Of a DNA stretch of 32,567 bases, positions 23,188-30,687 are shown in pieces (within the stretch, counting starts at the first letter, position 1; each line of letters begins with the position of its first letter). The DNA is from CAYVUI01 sp964454745. Lineage in GTDB: Bacteria; Planctomycetota; Phycisphaerae; Sedimentisphaerales; Anaerohalosphaeraceae. The stretch spans positions 1 to 32,567 of the forward strand of contig CAYVUI010000044.1 of assembly GCA_964454745.1 (NCBI GenBank). Reading direction: 5' to 3'. Position numbers and translations under genes: made by a program. The notes under the pieces were generated by a model. The model searched no databases. It was not told where the DNA came from and worked only from the letters and a program-made list of their open reading frames with translations.

Positions 23188-23289
23188 CGAGTATATACCC
23201 CCGAATGAAAGCTCCTGACCAGAAAAATAGAATCTCTATAGATTGCGGTACAAAATGAGATGCCAGATGAAGAGACGTTAACTTGAAAC

Positions 23290-24129
23290 TTACTTAAAAT
23301 CCTCGGGCCCGTACTGGGGTACAAACCGGGTGCCGCCGTAGCGCAGAGCCGCCAGGTCCGCCTCACTGACCCGGCCCTCGATGAACTGCTGGACGAGATC
23401 GTTGGGATGGTTGCGGATATAGTCCGCATCGCCGTCAGCGATAATATGCCCGCCGTGGAGCATCACAATCCGGTCGCCGATCTTGTACGCGCTTTTCATA
23501 TCATGCGTAACGACCACACTGGTCACCTCCAGCTCGGACTGAAGCTTCAATACCAGCTCATTGATGATATCGGAATTGATCGGGTCCAGCCCCGTCGTCG
23601 GCTCGTCGTACAGGATCACCTCCGGGTCCATCGCGATCGCCCGTGCGAGCGAAACCCTCTTTTGCTGGCCGCCGGAGAGGTTGGCCGGGAAGTGGTCCTG
23701 GTAGCCGTCCATGCCGACCAGTGCCAGCTTGGTCTTGACAAGTTCCTCAATGGCATCCCAGTCGGTAATTCGCTTGTGCTGGCGGATCGGGAAGATAATA
23801 TTCTCAAACACGGTCAGGCTGTCAAACAGCGCCCCCATCTGGAAGCAGAAGCCGTACTGGGTCCGTATTGGCGAAAGCTTTTTCTCGCTTAGATTGTCGA
23901 TTCGCTGTCCCTTGAAATGAATCTCCCCAAAACTTGGCCGTTCGAGTACAATCATATGCTTCATCAGTACCGTCTTGCCGCATCCACTCGGGCCGATGAT
24001 CGCTGTCGTCTTTCCCTTCTCAACGGACAGACTGATATCATCCAGCACCAGCCGTTCGCCGAAGTACTTGACCAGTCCCTTGACTTCTATCACCGGGTTG
24101 CTTTGGTTGTTTTCTTCCATATTTTCCAT
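23290..24129 (-). CDS. mlaF: ABC transporter ATPase, MlaF type
   Basis: The cytoplasmic ATPase of an MCE/Mla phospholipid transport system between inner and outer membrane. Residues 46-53 are Walker A (GPSGCGKT), Q97 the Q loop, 151-158 the signature LSGGQQKR, 171-177 Walker B (VILYDEP) and H209 the switch histidine. FCFQMGALFDSLTVFEN around 94-110 is characteristic of MlaF-like ATPases. The ATG overlaps the stop of mlaE by one base (TGATG). A C-terminal extension past residue 240 carries a short helix with VSEADLAALRYGGT. The MCE-domain partner MlaD is not next to it. Confidence 0.93.
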   Translation of the reverse strand: MENMEENNQSNPVIEVKGLVKYFGERLVLDDISLSVEKGKTTAIIGPSGCGKTVLMKHMIVLERPSFGEIHFKGQRIDNLSEKKLSPIRTQYGFCFQMGALFDSLTVFENIIFPIRQHKRITDWDAIEELVKTKLALVGMDGYQDHFPANLSGGQQKRVSLARAIAMDPEVILYDEPTTGLDPINSDIINELVLKLQSELEVTSVVVTHDMKSAYKIGDRIVMLHGGHIIADGDADYIRNHPNDLVQQFIEGRVSEADLAALRYGGTRFVPQYGPEDFK

Positions 24130-24938
24130 CAGAACAAAATCCGCGTCGGCCAGAAGGTACTGTAAATTGCATCTGTCACAACGGTAAAGATATAGTTGAC
24201 TGCCAGGATCGAGATAAAGCTGCCCACAAACGCCTCCGTACAGGCCTCGCCCACACCCTGGGCCCCTTCGCTGCAGTTAAAGCCCTTGTAACAGCTTATC
24301 ATGGCAATCGCCCAGCCGAAAAACAGCCCCTTGGATACACCGATCCCGATATCCCACAGCTCAACTTTATTCGCGCTGAAATCAAGGTACGCCCCGCTGT
24401 TGACCCCAAGCTGGACAACCGAGACCATATATCCCGCGATAATACCCAGAAGGTCCGCATACAGGATCAAAATCGGTGTCAGGAACAGGCACGCCAGCAC
24501 GCGCGGCGCGACCAGATACTGGACGGGGTCAGTCCCCATGCTCTCGATGGCGTTGATCTGCTCGGTTACATTCATGGTACCAAGCTCCGCGGTCAGCGCA
24601 CCGCCGACCCGCCCTGCCAGCATCATCGCTACCAGTACAGGGCCAAGCTCCTTGACCACGGCAATATTAATGAACACACCCAGGTGTTCTTCGAGCCCCA
24701 TACTCGCGAACTGGGCATAACTTTGAATCGCGAGGATCATCCCCACAAACGCGCCGGTAATCATGACCACCCAGACGCTCTTCACACCAATGGTGAACAT
24801 CTGCTGCCAGATCAGGGGATAATACTTGGGTACCGTAAGAGACTTTATGCTCAGGAGGATTGTATGTCCAATGAAGCGGAACATACGTCCGATATTGTTG
24901 ATCGATTCAATTGTTTTGTAACCAATATATTCAAGCAT
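24129..24938 (-). CDS. mlaE: ABC transporter permease, MlaE type
   Basis: The inner-membrane permease of the Mla/MCE lipid transporter. An N-terminal amphipathic helix is followed by about five membrane helices. Family hallmarks are GAFVGMILAIQSYAQFASMG, the coupling region ELGPVLVAMMLAGRVGGALTAELGTM, EQINAIESMGTDPVQYLVAPR and FFGWAIAMISCYKGFNCSEG. The length of 269 residues is normal. The start codon is preceded by CGGA with only fair SD quality. It is the first gene of a two-gene operon with mlaF. Confidence 0.93.
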   Translation of the reverse strand: MLEYIGYKTIESINNIGRMFRFIGHTILLSIKSLTVPKYYPLIWQQMFTIGVKSVWVVMITGAFVGMILAIQSYAQFASMGLEEHLGVFINIAVVKELGPVLVAMMLAGRVGGALTAELGTMNVTEQINAIESMGTDPVQYLVAPRVLACLFLTPILILYADLLGIIAGYMVSVVQLGVNSGAYLDFSANKVELWDIGIGVSKGLFFGWAIAMISCYKGFNCSEGAQGVGEACTEAFVGSFISILAVNYIFTVVTDAIYSTFWPTRILF

Positions 24939-25332
24939 TCCGTTTTTCCGAGCTGTGAATCCTTTAATAAAGAAGATATCGGCTGTTCCTTTTATGAATT
25001 TGCAAAAAAACCTGCTTATCCCTTAAAAGCGGAAAAATATATTTTTTTGAAAAATTTTCGAACACATTTTCCCTATCTTAACAGGAGTACAAAAAGATAT
25101 TATTGGTCCATCATTACCGGGCAACAGATCGCCGGCACACAAAAGTCTATAATTTATAAGAGGATATAACTTATATCGTCCTATAATCAGCTAAGCAGCC
25201 ACAGTTACCACGCTTGCCCATTTTAACTAAAGAAATTTTCATTCCCCCCCCGATAGCTAAATCATAAGAAATTTACATTGCCTATTTTAACAGGCAGCAA
25301 AGTTTAAATTGATAATGTAGGGAGACATCTAA
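24939..25332. other. AT-rich intergenic region with short direct repeats
   Basis: About 390 bases between mlaE (minus) and the B12-fold gene (plus). It must hold the promoters of both. Two TATAAT boxes occur on the plus strand (25148-25153 and 25182-25187) without good -35 partners. TTAACA (25287-25292) with GATAAT (25311-25316) at 18-base spacing is another candidate, close to the start codon. Two short sequences occur twice (see the repeat entry). No open frame here is supported. Confidence 0.45.
25214..25291 (+). repeat. Paired short direct repeats upstream of the B12-fold gene
   Basis: TTGCCCATTTTAAC at 25214-25227 recurs as TTGCCTATTTTAAC at 25278-25291 (13 of 14 identical). AAGAAATTTTCATT at 25230-25243 recurs as AAGAAATTTACATT at 25266-25279 (13 of 14). 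The second TTGCC copy also forms the left arm of TGCCT...AGGCA. These may be binding sites for a regulator of the downstream gene. Confidence 0.45.
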
Positions 25333-26058
25333 ATGAAGAAGAATACACTCGAACGTTACCTCAGGGCACTTCTCACCGGCGACCGCAGCCAGAGTCGAAG
25401 CATCATCGAAGAAACACTCCAGAGCGGTATGACCGCAAGCCGGGTTTATATGGATGTCATCTGGCCAATCATGATCGAAATTGAACGCCTCCAGAAAAAC
25501 GATATCATCGATACCGCCCAGGAGGCCATGGCCACACGGATCAACCGCACAATCGTGGACCAGCTCCAGAACAAGCTGCCCCGCGTAGAGGCCAAATCCC
25601 GCCAGATCGTGATCTGCAGTGCACTGGATGAAAACGCCGAGCTTGGTGCCCAGATGATCGCAGACCTGTTTGAGAGTGCCGGCTGGGACGTTCGATTCCT
25701 TGGCGGAAACGTTAATAAAGACGATATTATCGAGTTCGTACACGGCTACACTCCCGACGTGCTGCTGGTTTATGGAATCGGGCCCAAGCGTGCCCCGGAA
25801 GTTCGCCAACTGATCGACACTATTCGCGAAATCAATGCATGGCCAAATATGAAGGTTATGCTTTCCGGCGGAATCTTTGACCGAGCAGAAGGCCTCTGGG
25901 AAGAAATCGGCGCGGACCTCTATGCCGCGAATCCCGAGCAGGCCGTAAAAATTGCCTCCGCTGACCAAAACGAAGTCAAGAAACCCACCCGAACGATCAA
26001 TCGCAGGAAGAAAAAAGCCGCCTCAAACAGGCTGGAAAAGGTGGAAACCACCGCATAA
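25333..26058 (+). CDS. B12-binding-fold protein lacking the cobalamin-ligand residues
   Basis: A 241-residue protein with the two-part layout of CarH/methyltransferase corrinoid modules. A helical cap (about 5-80) is followed by a Rossmann-like B12-binding domain (about 88-208: VICSALDENAELGAQM, FLGGNVNKDDI, VMLSGG, GADLYAANPEQAV). The axial-ligand motif D/E-x-H-x-x-G reads E100-N-A102-E-L-G105, so the histidine is alanine. In the cap, the W-x9-E-H signature keeps only E64, followed by A65, with no tryptophan. The tail (215-241) is Lys/Arg-rich and disordered. No helix-turn-helix or methyltransferase domain is attached. GGGAG lies about eight bases before the ATG. It has its own strong terminator, so it is a single-gene unit. 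Confidence 0.85.
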   Translation: MKKNTLERYLRALLTGDRSQSRSIIEETLQSGMTASRVYMDVIWPIMIEIERLQKNDIIDTAQEAMATRINRTIVDQLQNKLPRVEAKSRQIVICSALDENAELGAQMIADLFESAGWDVRFLGGNVNKDDIIEFVHGYTPDVLLVYGIGPKRAPEVRQLIDTIREINAWPNMKVMLSGGIFDRAEGLWEEIGADLYAANPEQAVKIASADQNEVKKPTRTINRRKKKAASNRLEKVETTA

Positions 26059-26077
26059 TAATCATTCACTCTCCGAT

Positions 26078-26117
26078 AAAGGCATTGAGGCTCTCTCTCC
26101 CTTCAATGCCTTTTTTT
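26078..26117 (+). terminator. Rho-independent terminator after the B12-fold gene
   Basis: AAAGGCATTGA (26078-26088) pairs with TCAATGCCTTT (26103-26113) and is followed by a run of T to 26117. A textbook intrinsic terminator 20 bases after the stop codon. Confidence 0.93.
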
Positions 26118-26204
26118 ATGCGCACCGAACAGCAGAAATGTTAACAAAAACAGCGAAAACTACATTTTTGTAGTCGCATTATTCAACTTTTTTTTACATT
26201 TTGT

Positions 26205-26232
26205 TTGATTATCACCGACATAATTCTATACT
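26205..26232 (+). promoter_or_regulatory. Candidate promoter of the PTS IIA gene
   Basis: TTGATT, a 16-base spacer and TATACT stand about 50 bases before the ATG at 26282, in AT-rich sequence after the preceding terminator. Confidence 0.38.
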
Positions 26233-26281
26233 TTGTTTTCTGTTTCAAAACAATACTGGACAATTATTGGCGGCAATCAAT

Positions 26282-26740
26282 ATGGTAATTACGAAAATTC
26301 TTCAGCCCAATTGTGTTATCGCACCCCTGAAGGGTAATGATAAAGAAAGTGTCATTACAGAACTCGTTGATGTTCTGTCCGCAAACAACCAGCTCGACAA
26401 CCGCGACAATGTCCTTGAGGCCGTCCTGATGCGTGAAGAAACCCGCAGTACCGGTATCGGCTCCGGGATCGCAATCCCCCACGGCAAATGCGCTGGTGTC
26501 AAAGAGCTCGTAATGGCTGTTGGAATTGCCCCGGTTCCCGTAGAGTTTAACAGTATTGACGGCAAGCCCGTTTCGATTATCGTCTTGCTGGCATCGCCCA
26601 TCGACCGCACCGGTCCGCATATCCAGGCACTGGCCAAGATCAGCCGGATGATGCTTGACGAAGAGTTCAAGTCCAAGCTCGAAAAATCAACCTCACCCGA
26701 GCAGGTCTATGAACTCATGGCGACAAAAGATACAGACTGA
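26282..26740 (+). CDS. PTS IIA protein, fructose/nitrogen (PtsN-like) type
   Basis: A 152-residue EIIA domain, normally phosphorylated by HPr-type proteins. The phospho-accepting histidine is H67 in GSGIAIPHGK, after REETRSTGIG. IIVLLASPIDRTGPHIQALAKISRMM is the typical second half. The frame is open 27 codons upstream to 26201, but the ATG at 26282 gives the standard N-terminus (MVITKILQPNCVI). The SD sequence is weak. No membrane IIC/IIB component, HPr or enzyme I gene lies nearby, which favours a regulatory PtsN-like role over sugar uptake. It converges with the glucan phosphorylase gene, 12 bases apart; a link to glycogen use is only suggestive. Confidence 0.92.
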   Translation: MVITKILQPNCVIAPLKGNDKESVITELVDVLSANNQLDNRDNVLEAVLMREETRSTGIGSGIAIPHGKCAGVKELVMAVGIAPVPVEFNSIDGKPVSIIVLLASPIDRTGPHIQALAKISRMMLDEEFKSKLEKSTSPEQVYELMATKDTD

Positions 26741-26752
26741 TTCAAACAGTTT

Positions 26753-29377
26753 CTACGCCTTTTGAACCTGTTCTTCGATCACGTTTTCCCAGATCATCAT
26801 GCCCATCGTATGCGGTTCGCTCAAATCCGGATGATGCGGTATGATCCGAACACAGAAGCCGTGCTGACCGGACTTTTTGCAGGAAATATCCCCGGAAAAG
26901 ACCGCTCCCTTATCTGACGGTTCGTCTTCGCGATAACTCATGTCAGTCACCTGCCCATGTTCAATATGGCCATGTGAGTCAATCTGGCCGTGATAGACCT
27001 GCACGGAAATGTCATTGGGGCTGAGCTTGCCAAGATGCAGCGTTGCCTGAACACGCAAGTTGGAACCAACTTCAAGCTGGGGCTGCTTGATATTTAGGGC
27101 AGTCACATCCGGACCGGTCACAACCTGCACCTGTACATCTTCGATCCGCAAATCGTCCCAGTGCTCCTTGAGATGTGTCTTCCAGGACGCCAAATCCCGA
27201 ATCTTTTCCATCTCGCCGGTGGTCAGGTATTTCCAGCGGGACGCAGAAGGTTTGTACGAACGCTTGACATACTCGGCGACCATCCGGCTGGTATTAAACC
27301 GCGGGGCACACCATTTGATCGTGTTCTTCATCCGCTTGATCCATACCCGCGGAATCCGCTCATTGGGCCGATTGTAATACAGCGGCACGATCTCATTTTC
27401 GAGCAGGTTATACAGGGCCTCAGCCTCGATCTTATCCTGGTATTCATTGTCCTCGTATTCCTCGCCGGCTCCGATTACCCATCCGGAATCGGGGGTGTAG
27501 CCCTCGCACCACCACCCGTCAAGCGTACTCAAATTCAGCACACCGTTGAGCGCCGCCTTCATGCCGCTGGTTCCGCTTGCCTCCAGTGGACGGCGGGGAT
27601 TGTTGAGCCATACATCCACGCCCTGCACCAGGTGCCTGGCGACATCAATGTCATAATCCTCAACAAATACAAAGCTGGAACGTATCCCTTCCTGGGAGCC
27701 AAAATGCACGATCTGGCGAATCAGGTCCTTGCCGCCGGCATCGCGAGGATGCGCCTTGCCCGCAAAGACAAACTGAAGCGGCCGGTGGGTATCAAGCAGC
27801 AGCTTCTTAAGCCGATCCGGGTACTTGAGGATCAAATTCCCGCGTTTATAGGTCGCAAATCGCCGGGCAAAACCGACGATCAGGGCCTCCGGGTTTAGAA
27901 TCTCTTCCGCCATTCGCAGCTCGGTATGGTATGTCCCTCGCCGCTGGAGCTGCCTGCGGAGCTTTTCCCTGGCAAAGCTAATCAGCCTCTCTTTACCCCG
28001 CTGGTGGATACGCCACAGTTCCTCATCCGGCACATTATCCAGGCTGTCCCACATCAGGTTCTCGAGGTCCTGCTCGGCCCAGTCCGCACCAAGGTACCGC
28101 TCAAAAAGAAGGTCCATCTCCGTACTGATCCACGACTTGGCATGAATCCCGTTTGTGATCGAACGAATCGGCACCTCATCCACGGGCAGATCCGGCCAGA
28201 TCCCCTTCCAGATTTTACGAGAAACATAGCCGTGAAGCTCACTGACCCCGTTACTGAAGCTACTCATCCGCAGGGCCAGAACCGGCATCTTGAACTTCTC
28301 GGTCTCATCTTCTGCATCAAGCCGGCCCAGTGCCAAAAAGCTCTTTCGATTGAGCCCGAGCTTGCCGTAATAATGCGAAAAATACTTATCGATCAGGTCC
28401 ACAGAGAATTCATCATTGCCCGCGGCCACAGGGGTATGCACGGTAAAGACATTGCCCGCCCGGGAGGCCAGTACCGCCTCATCAAAGCTCAGCTTGCAGT
28501 CACTGCGAAGCCTGCGAATTCGTTCCAGTGCCATAAACGCGGCATGCCCCTCATTCATGTGACACACCGCAGGGGTAATTCCCATCAGCCTCAGGGCCTT
28601 CAAGCCGCCGATACCAAGGATCATCTCCTGCTGAATCCGCATTTCGGTATCCCCGCCGTAAAGCTGCTCGGTAATCCGGCGGTCCTGGGCGGAATTTTCC
28701 GGGATATTGGTATCCAGAAGGAAAAGACGAATGCGTCCAACCTGCACCTTCCATATATTGGCCTTCACATTTCGCTGGGGAAACTGAACACTGACCCGTA
28801 CCGGCCGCTTGCTCTTCTTGCGCACCAGCTCCACCGGCATGGCATGGAATTCATTTTCCACCAGGTGCTCCTGCTGCCAGCCGTCTGTATTGAGATATTG
28901 CCTGAAATAGCCCTTCTGATACAGAAGACCCACCGCGACAAGCGGAACCCCAAGGTCCGAGGCACTTTTGAGGTGGTCCCCCGCCAGGACCCCCAGGCCG
29001 CCTGAATAAATCGGCAGCGATTCATTCAGTCCGTATTCCGCGCTGAAATACGCAATCACAGGCTTTTCCTCGTCGCCGAATGTCTGGTCGAACCAGGTCG
29101 GAGCCTCCATCTCATTACGGAGCTTTTCCATTGCCTGCTCAAGCTGATACAAAAAACCTTCGTTTTCGGACAATTCCACCAGTCTCTCCTGGGGTACATT
29201 CCCCAGAAGCGCCACCGGGTTGTGTCCGCATTGCTCCCACAAGCCCTTGTCGATGCGGCGGAATAACTCAACATACTCGGAATTCCACGTCCAGAACAAA
29301 TTCAGCGCCAGCTCATGCAGCGGCTTCAAAGGTTCCGGAAGAGAGGGACGGACGGTATATGTTCTGAAAATACGCAT
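26753..29377 (-). CDS. glgP: Alpha-glucan (glycogen/maltodextrin) phosphorylase, GT35
   Basis: Releases glucose 1-phosphate from alpha-1,4-glucans, using pyridoxal phosphate. At 874 residues it belongs to the bacterial/archaeal short type. It has an N-terminal DUF3417-like domain (LHELALNLFWTWNSEYVELF), the catalytic core with IAYFSAEYGL, IYSGGLGVLAGDHLKSASDL and TVHTPVAAGNDEF, and the pyridoxal-lysine loop EASGTSGMKAALNG near residue 600. A C-terminal beta-rich domain (SNLRVQATLHLGKLSPNDI and following) is also present. The frame extends upstream to 29446, but the ATG at 29377 has AAAGGA four bases upstream and yields the family N-terminus MRIFRTYTV. It is transcribed alone. Confidence 0.94.
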   Translation of the reverse strand: MRIFRTYTVRPSLPEPLKPLHELALNLFWTWNSEYVELFRRIDKGLWEQCGHNPVALLGNVPQERLVELSENEGFLYQLEQAMEKLRNEMEAPTWFDQTFGDEEKPVIAYFSAEYGLNESLPIYSGGLGVLAGDHLKSASDLGVPLVAVGLLYQKGYFRQYLNTDGWQQEHLVENEFHAMPVELVRKKSKRPVRVSVQFPQRNVKANIWKVQVGRIRLFLLDTNIPENSAQDRRITEQLYGGDTEMRIQQEMILGIGGLKALRLMGITPAVCHMNEGHAAFMALERIRRLRSDCKLSFDEAVLASRAGNVFTVHTPVAAGNDEFSVDLIDKYFSHYYGKLGLNRKSFLALGRLDAEDETEKFKMPVLALRMSSFSNGVSELHGYVSRKIWKGIWPDLPVDEVPIRSITNGIHAKSWISTEMDLLFERYLGADWAEQDLENLMWDSLDNVPDEELWRIHQRGKERLISFAREKLRRQLQRRGTYHTELRMAEEILNPEALIVGFARRFATYKRGNLILKYPDRLKKLLLDTHRPLQFVFAGKAHPRDAGGKDLIRQIVHFGSQEGIRSSFVFVEDYDIDVARHLVQGVDVWLNNPRRPLEASGTSGMKAALNGVLNLSTLDGWWCEGYTPDSGWVIGAGEEYEDNEYQDKIEAEALYNLLENEIVPLYYNRPNERIPRVWIKRMKNTIKWCAPRFNTSRMVAEYVKRSYKPSASRWKYLTTGEMEKIRDLASWKTHLKEHWDDLRIEDVQVQVVTGPDVTALNIKQPQLEVGSNLRVQATLHLGKLSPNDISVQVYHGQIDSHGHIEHGQVTDMSYREDEPSDKGAVFSGDISCKKSGQHGFCVRIIPHHPDLSEPHTMGMMIWENVIEEQVQKA

Positions 29378-29542
29378 AGAATCCTTTCTATATCTTGATG
29401 CAACAGATTTTTCTTTTATTCGGCGAAAAGAGCGTTTTAGAATCACTCATACTATAGGATATCCATATTTTATGTATGTTCAAGACACTTTTTTCTCATT
29501 TTATCCCATCCCCCCCCATTTTCACCGCTCGAAAAGTCAATG

Positions 29543-29597
29543 TTGACTGACGGACAAAACCCGATACAATTGAACCCAAATAAACAGGGTTTATATA
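29543..29597 (+). promoter_or_regulatory. Two overlapping candidate promoters for the unknown gene at 29649
   Basis: TTGACT-16 bases-TACAAT (29543-29570) matches five of six at both boxes. A second set, TTGAAC-16 bases-TATATA (29570-29597), begins at the last base of the first -10 box. Either would give a short leader before the ATG at 29649. Confidence 0.5.
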
Positions 29598-29648
29598 CCC
29601 ATCCAATACAACCTGATAATGATAGTTCTTTTTTACGGGCCGATATTC

Positions 29649-30296
29649 ATGGATCCAATACAGGAAAAAATCGAAAACTCGAAAAATGCCACCCCAGCTT
29701 CGCAATCCCCCTCACCTTACCTCGAAGTGACCATTCAGATGGTAAACGGGGCAAAGATGAAATTCGCCGAAACCCAGCAGAGCAATGCGGACGCCCTGCT
29801 GAAAAAAATTAAGCCCAATAAAATTTTCACGGAAAGGACCCTTCCGATCCTCCAGCCCAACTGCCTGACGGGTATTCCCACTTCCGGGATCTCCTGGATC
29901 GTCTTTCGCACGCCAGCAAAGATTGACTGGCCCTATCCTGCGAATATTACAGGAGCGGAACTGATTACTGCCAAGGGCTTTAAAAATTCCCTGACCACGG
30001 ACCTTGAAAAAATCCGCCAAAAAATGCTCTCCAACCAAAGCGGCCAGTCATTTGACGCCTACTGGCTGGCGCAGATGGCCGACGGGACAGACTTTTATTT
30101 CCGCATCCATTCTCTGACCCTTAGCCGTATGGAAAAACTCCAGGTCCCAAAAACCTTTGCGGAATTATCCGCTTTCCACGGTGTCGGGGCCACCGGCGGA
30201 GCAGTCGTGCTGAACATGGCCAACGTAAATGTATGGACCGTTTTTCCCGGACCTCAGGAATATGCCCCCAATACATGGCAATTGAAAAAAATCTGA
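29649..30296 (+). CDS. Hypothetical soluble protein
   Basis: A protein of 215 residues (225 if the in-frame ATG at 29619 is used). The first 25 residues are Ser/Pro/Gln-rich and probably disordered. The rest alternates strands and helices: YLEVTIQMVNGAKMKF, then LEKIRQKMLSNQSGQSFDAYWLAQMADGTDFYFRIHSLTLSR and a glycine-rich GVGATGGAVVLNMANVNVWTVF. There is no signal peptide, membrane helix or metal motif. Neither ATG has a good SD sequence. The later start was preferred because the extra ten residues are hydrophobic and unlike the rest. I do not recognise the family; the region upstream carries strong promoter-like boxes and a terminator follows. Confidence 0.65.
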   Translation: MDPIQEKIENSKNATPASQSPSPYLEVTIQMVNGAKMKFAETQQSNADALLKKIKPNKIFTERTLPILQPNCLTGIPTSGISWIVFRTPAKIDWPYPANITGAELITAKGFKNSLTTDLEKIRQKMLSNQSGQSFDAYWLAQMADGTDFYFRIHSLTLSRMEKLQVPKTFAELSAFHGVGATGGAVVLNMANVNVWTVFPGPQEYAPNTWQLKKI

Positions 30297-30404
30297 TTTT
30301 GATTTGGATTCCCCCAATTCGTTTCTTATTATTTGTTTAGACAAAACATATAACGCTTTGCAGGCTGCGGTTAAACGCCTGATACAATATAGAACCTGAC
30401 GCTC

Positions 30405-30441
30405 AAGCCCGAATTAGCTTACTGATTCGGGCTTTCTTTTT
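30405..30441 (+). terminator. Rho-independent terminator
   Basis: AAGCCCGAAT (30405-30414) pairs with ATTCGGGCTT (30425-30434) over a ten-base loop, then TCTTTTT. It ends the transcript of the gene at 29649, 108 bases after its stop. A TACAAT box at 30383-30388 just before it might instead start a very short RNA. Confidence 0.88.
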
Positions 30442-30643
30442 ATCTTCACTTTATTTGCCGGCTTTATCGGGCCCACTGCTATAAACCCTACAATGCTGAC
30501 CATTGCGATCTGGAATTATAAAAATAAGAGAATCCCTGACGATCTTTCATTATCACTTCCACAAATTATTCCGAAATATCAACAGAAACGCAAGAGTCAT
30601 AAGCGAAACTGAAATTAAGAAATATACCTTCCTTTCTTTTTTT

Positions 30644-30676
30644 GCCGAGTTGGTGCAATGCCAACCGGCTTTTTTT
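30644..30676 (+). terminator. Intrinsic-terminator-like hairpin in the cheW leader (possible attenuator)
   Basis: GCCGAGTTGG (30644-30653) pairs with CCAACCGGC (30661-30669), leaving one bulged A and a seven-base loop, followed at once by seven T (30670-30676). The cheW SD sequence GGAG starts at the next base. Only 11 bases separate the T run from the ATG, so any cheW promoter must lie upstream and transcription must pass this hairpin. GCAATG in the loop can pair with CATTGC at 30501-30506, and GCCGG at 30457-30461 with the 3' arm. Both are possible antiterminator contacts, not shown. Confidence 0.7.
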
Positions 30677-30687
30677 GGAGAAACGAA

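Noticed and set aside
24684..25169. Plus-strand frame starting inside mlaE and running into the gap
   Set aside because: Half of it is antisense to mlaE, and the rest is AT-rich intergenic sequence without protein-like pattern.
27926..29005. Plus-strand open frame (359 codons) opposite glgP
   Set aside because: It lies fully within the phosphorylase gene. No SD sequence and no recognisable domain; a shadow frame.
30442..30643. c-di-GMP (GEMM) riboswitch in the cheW leader
   Set aside because: Considered because of a GCAA-containing segment and the chemotaxis gene, but the conserved GGCAAACC and ACGCAAAGCC elements are absent.
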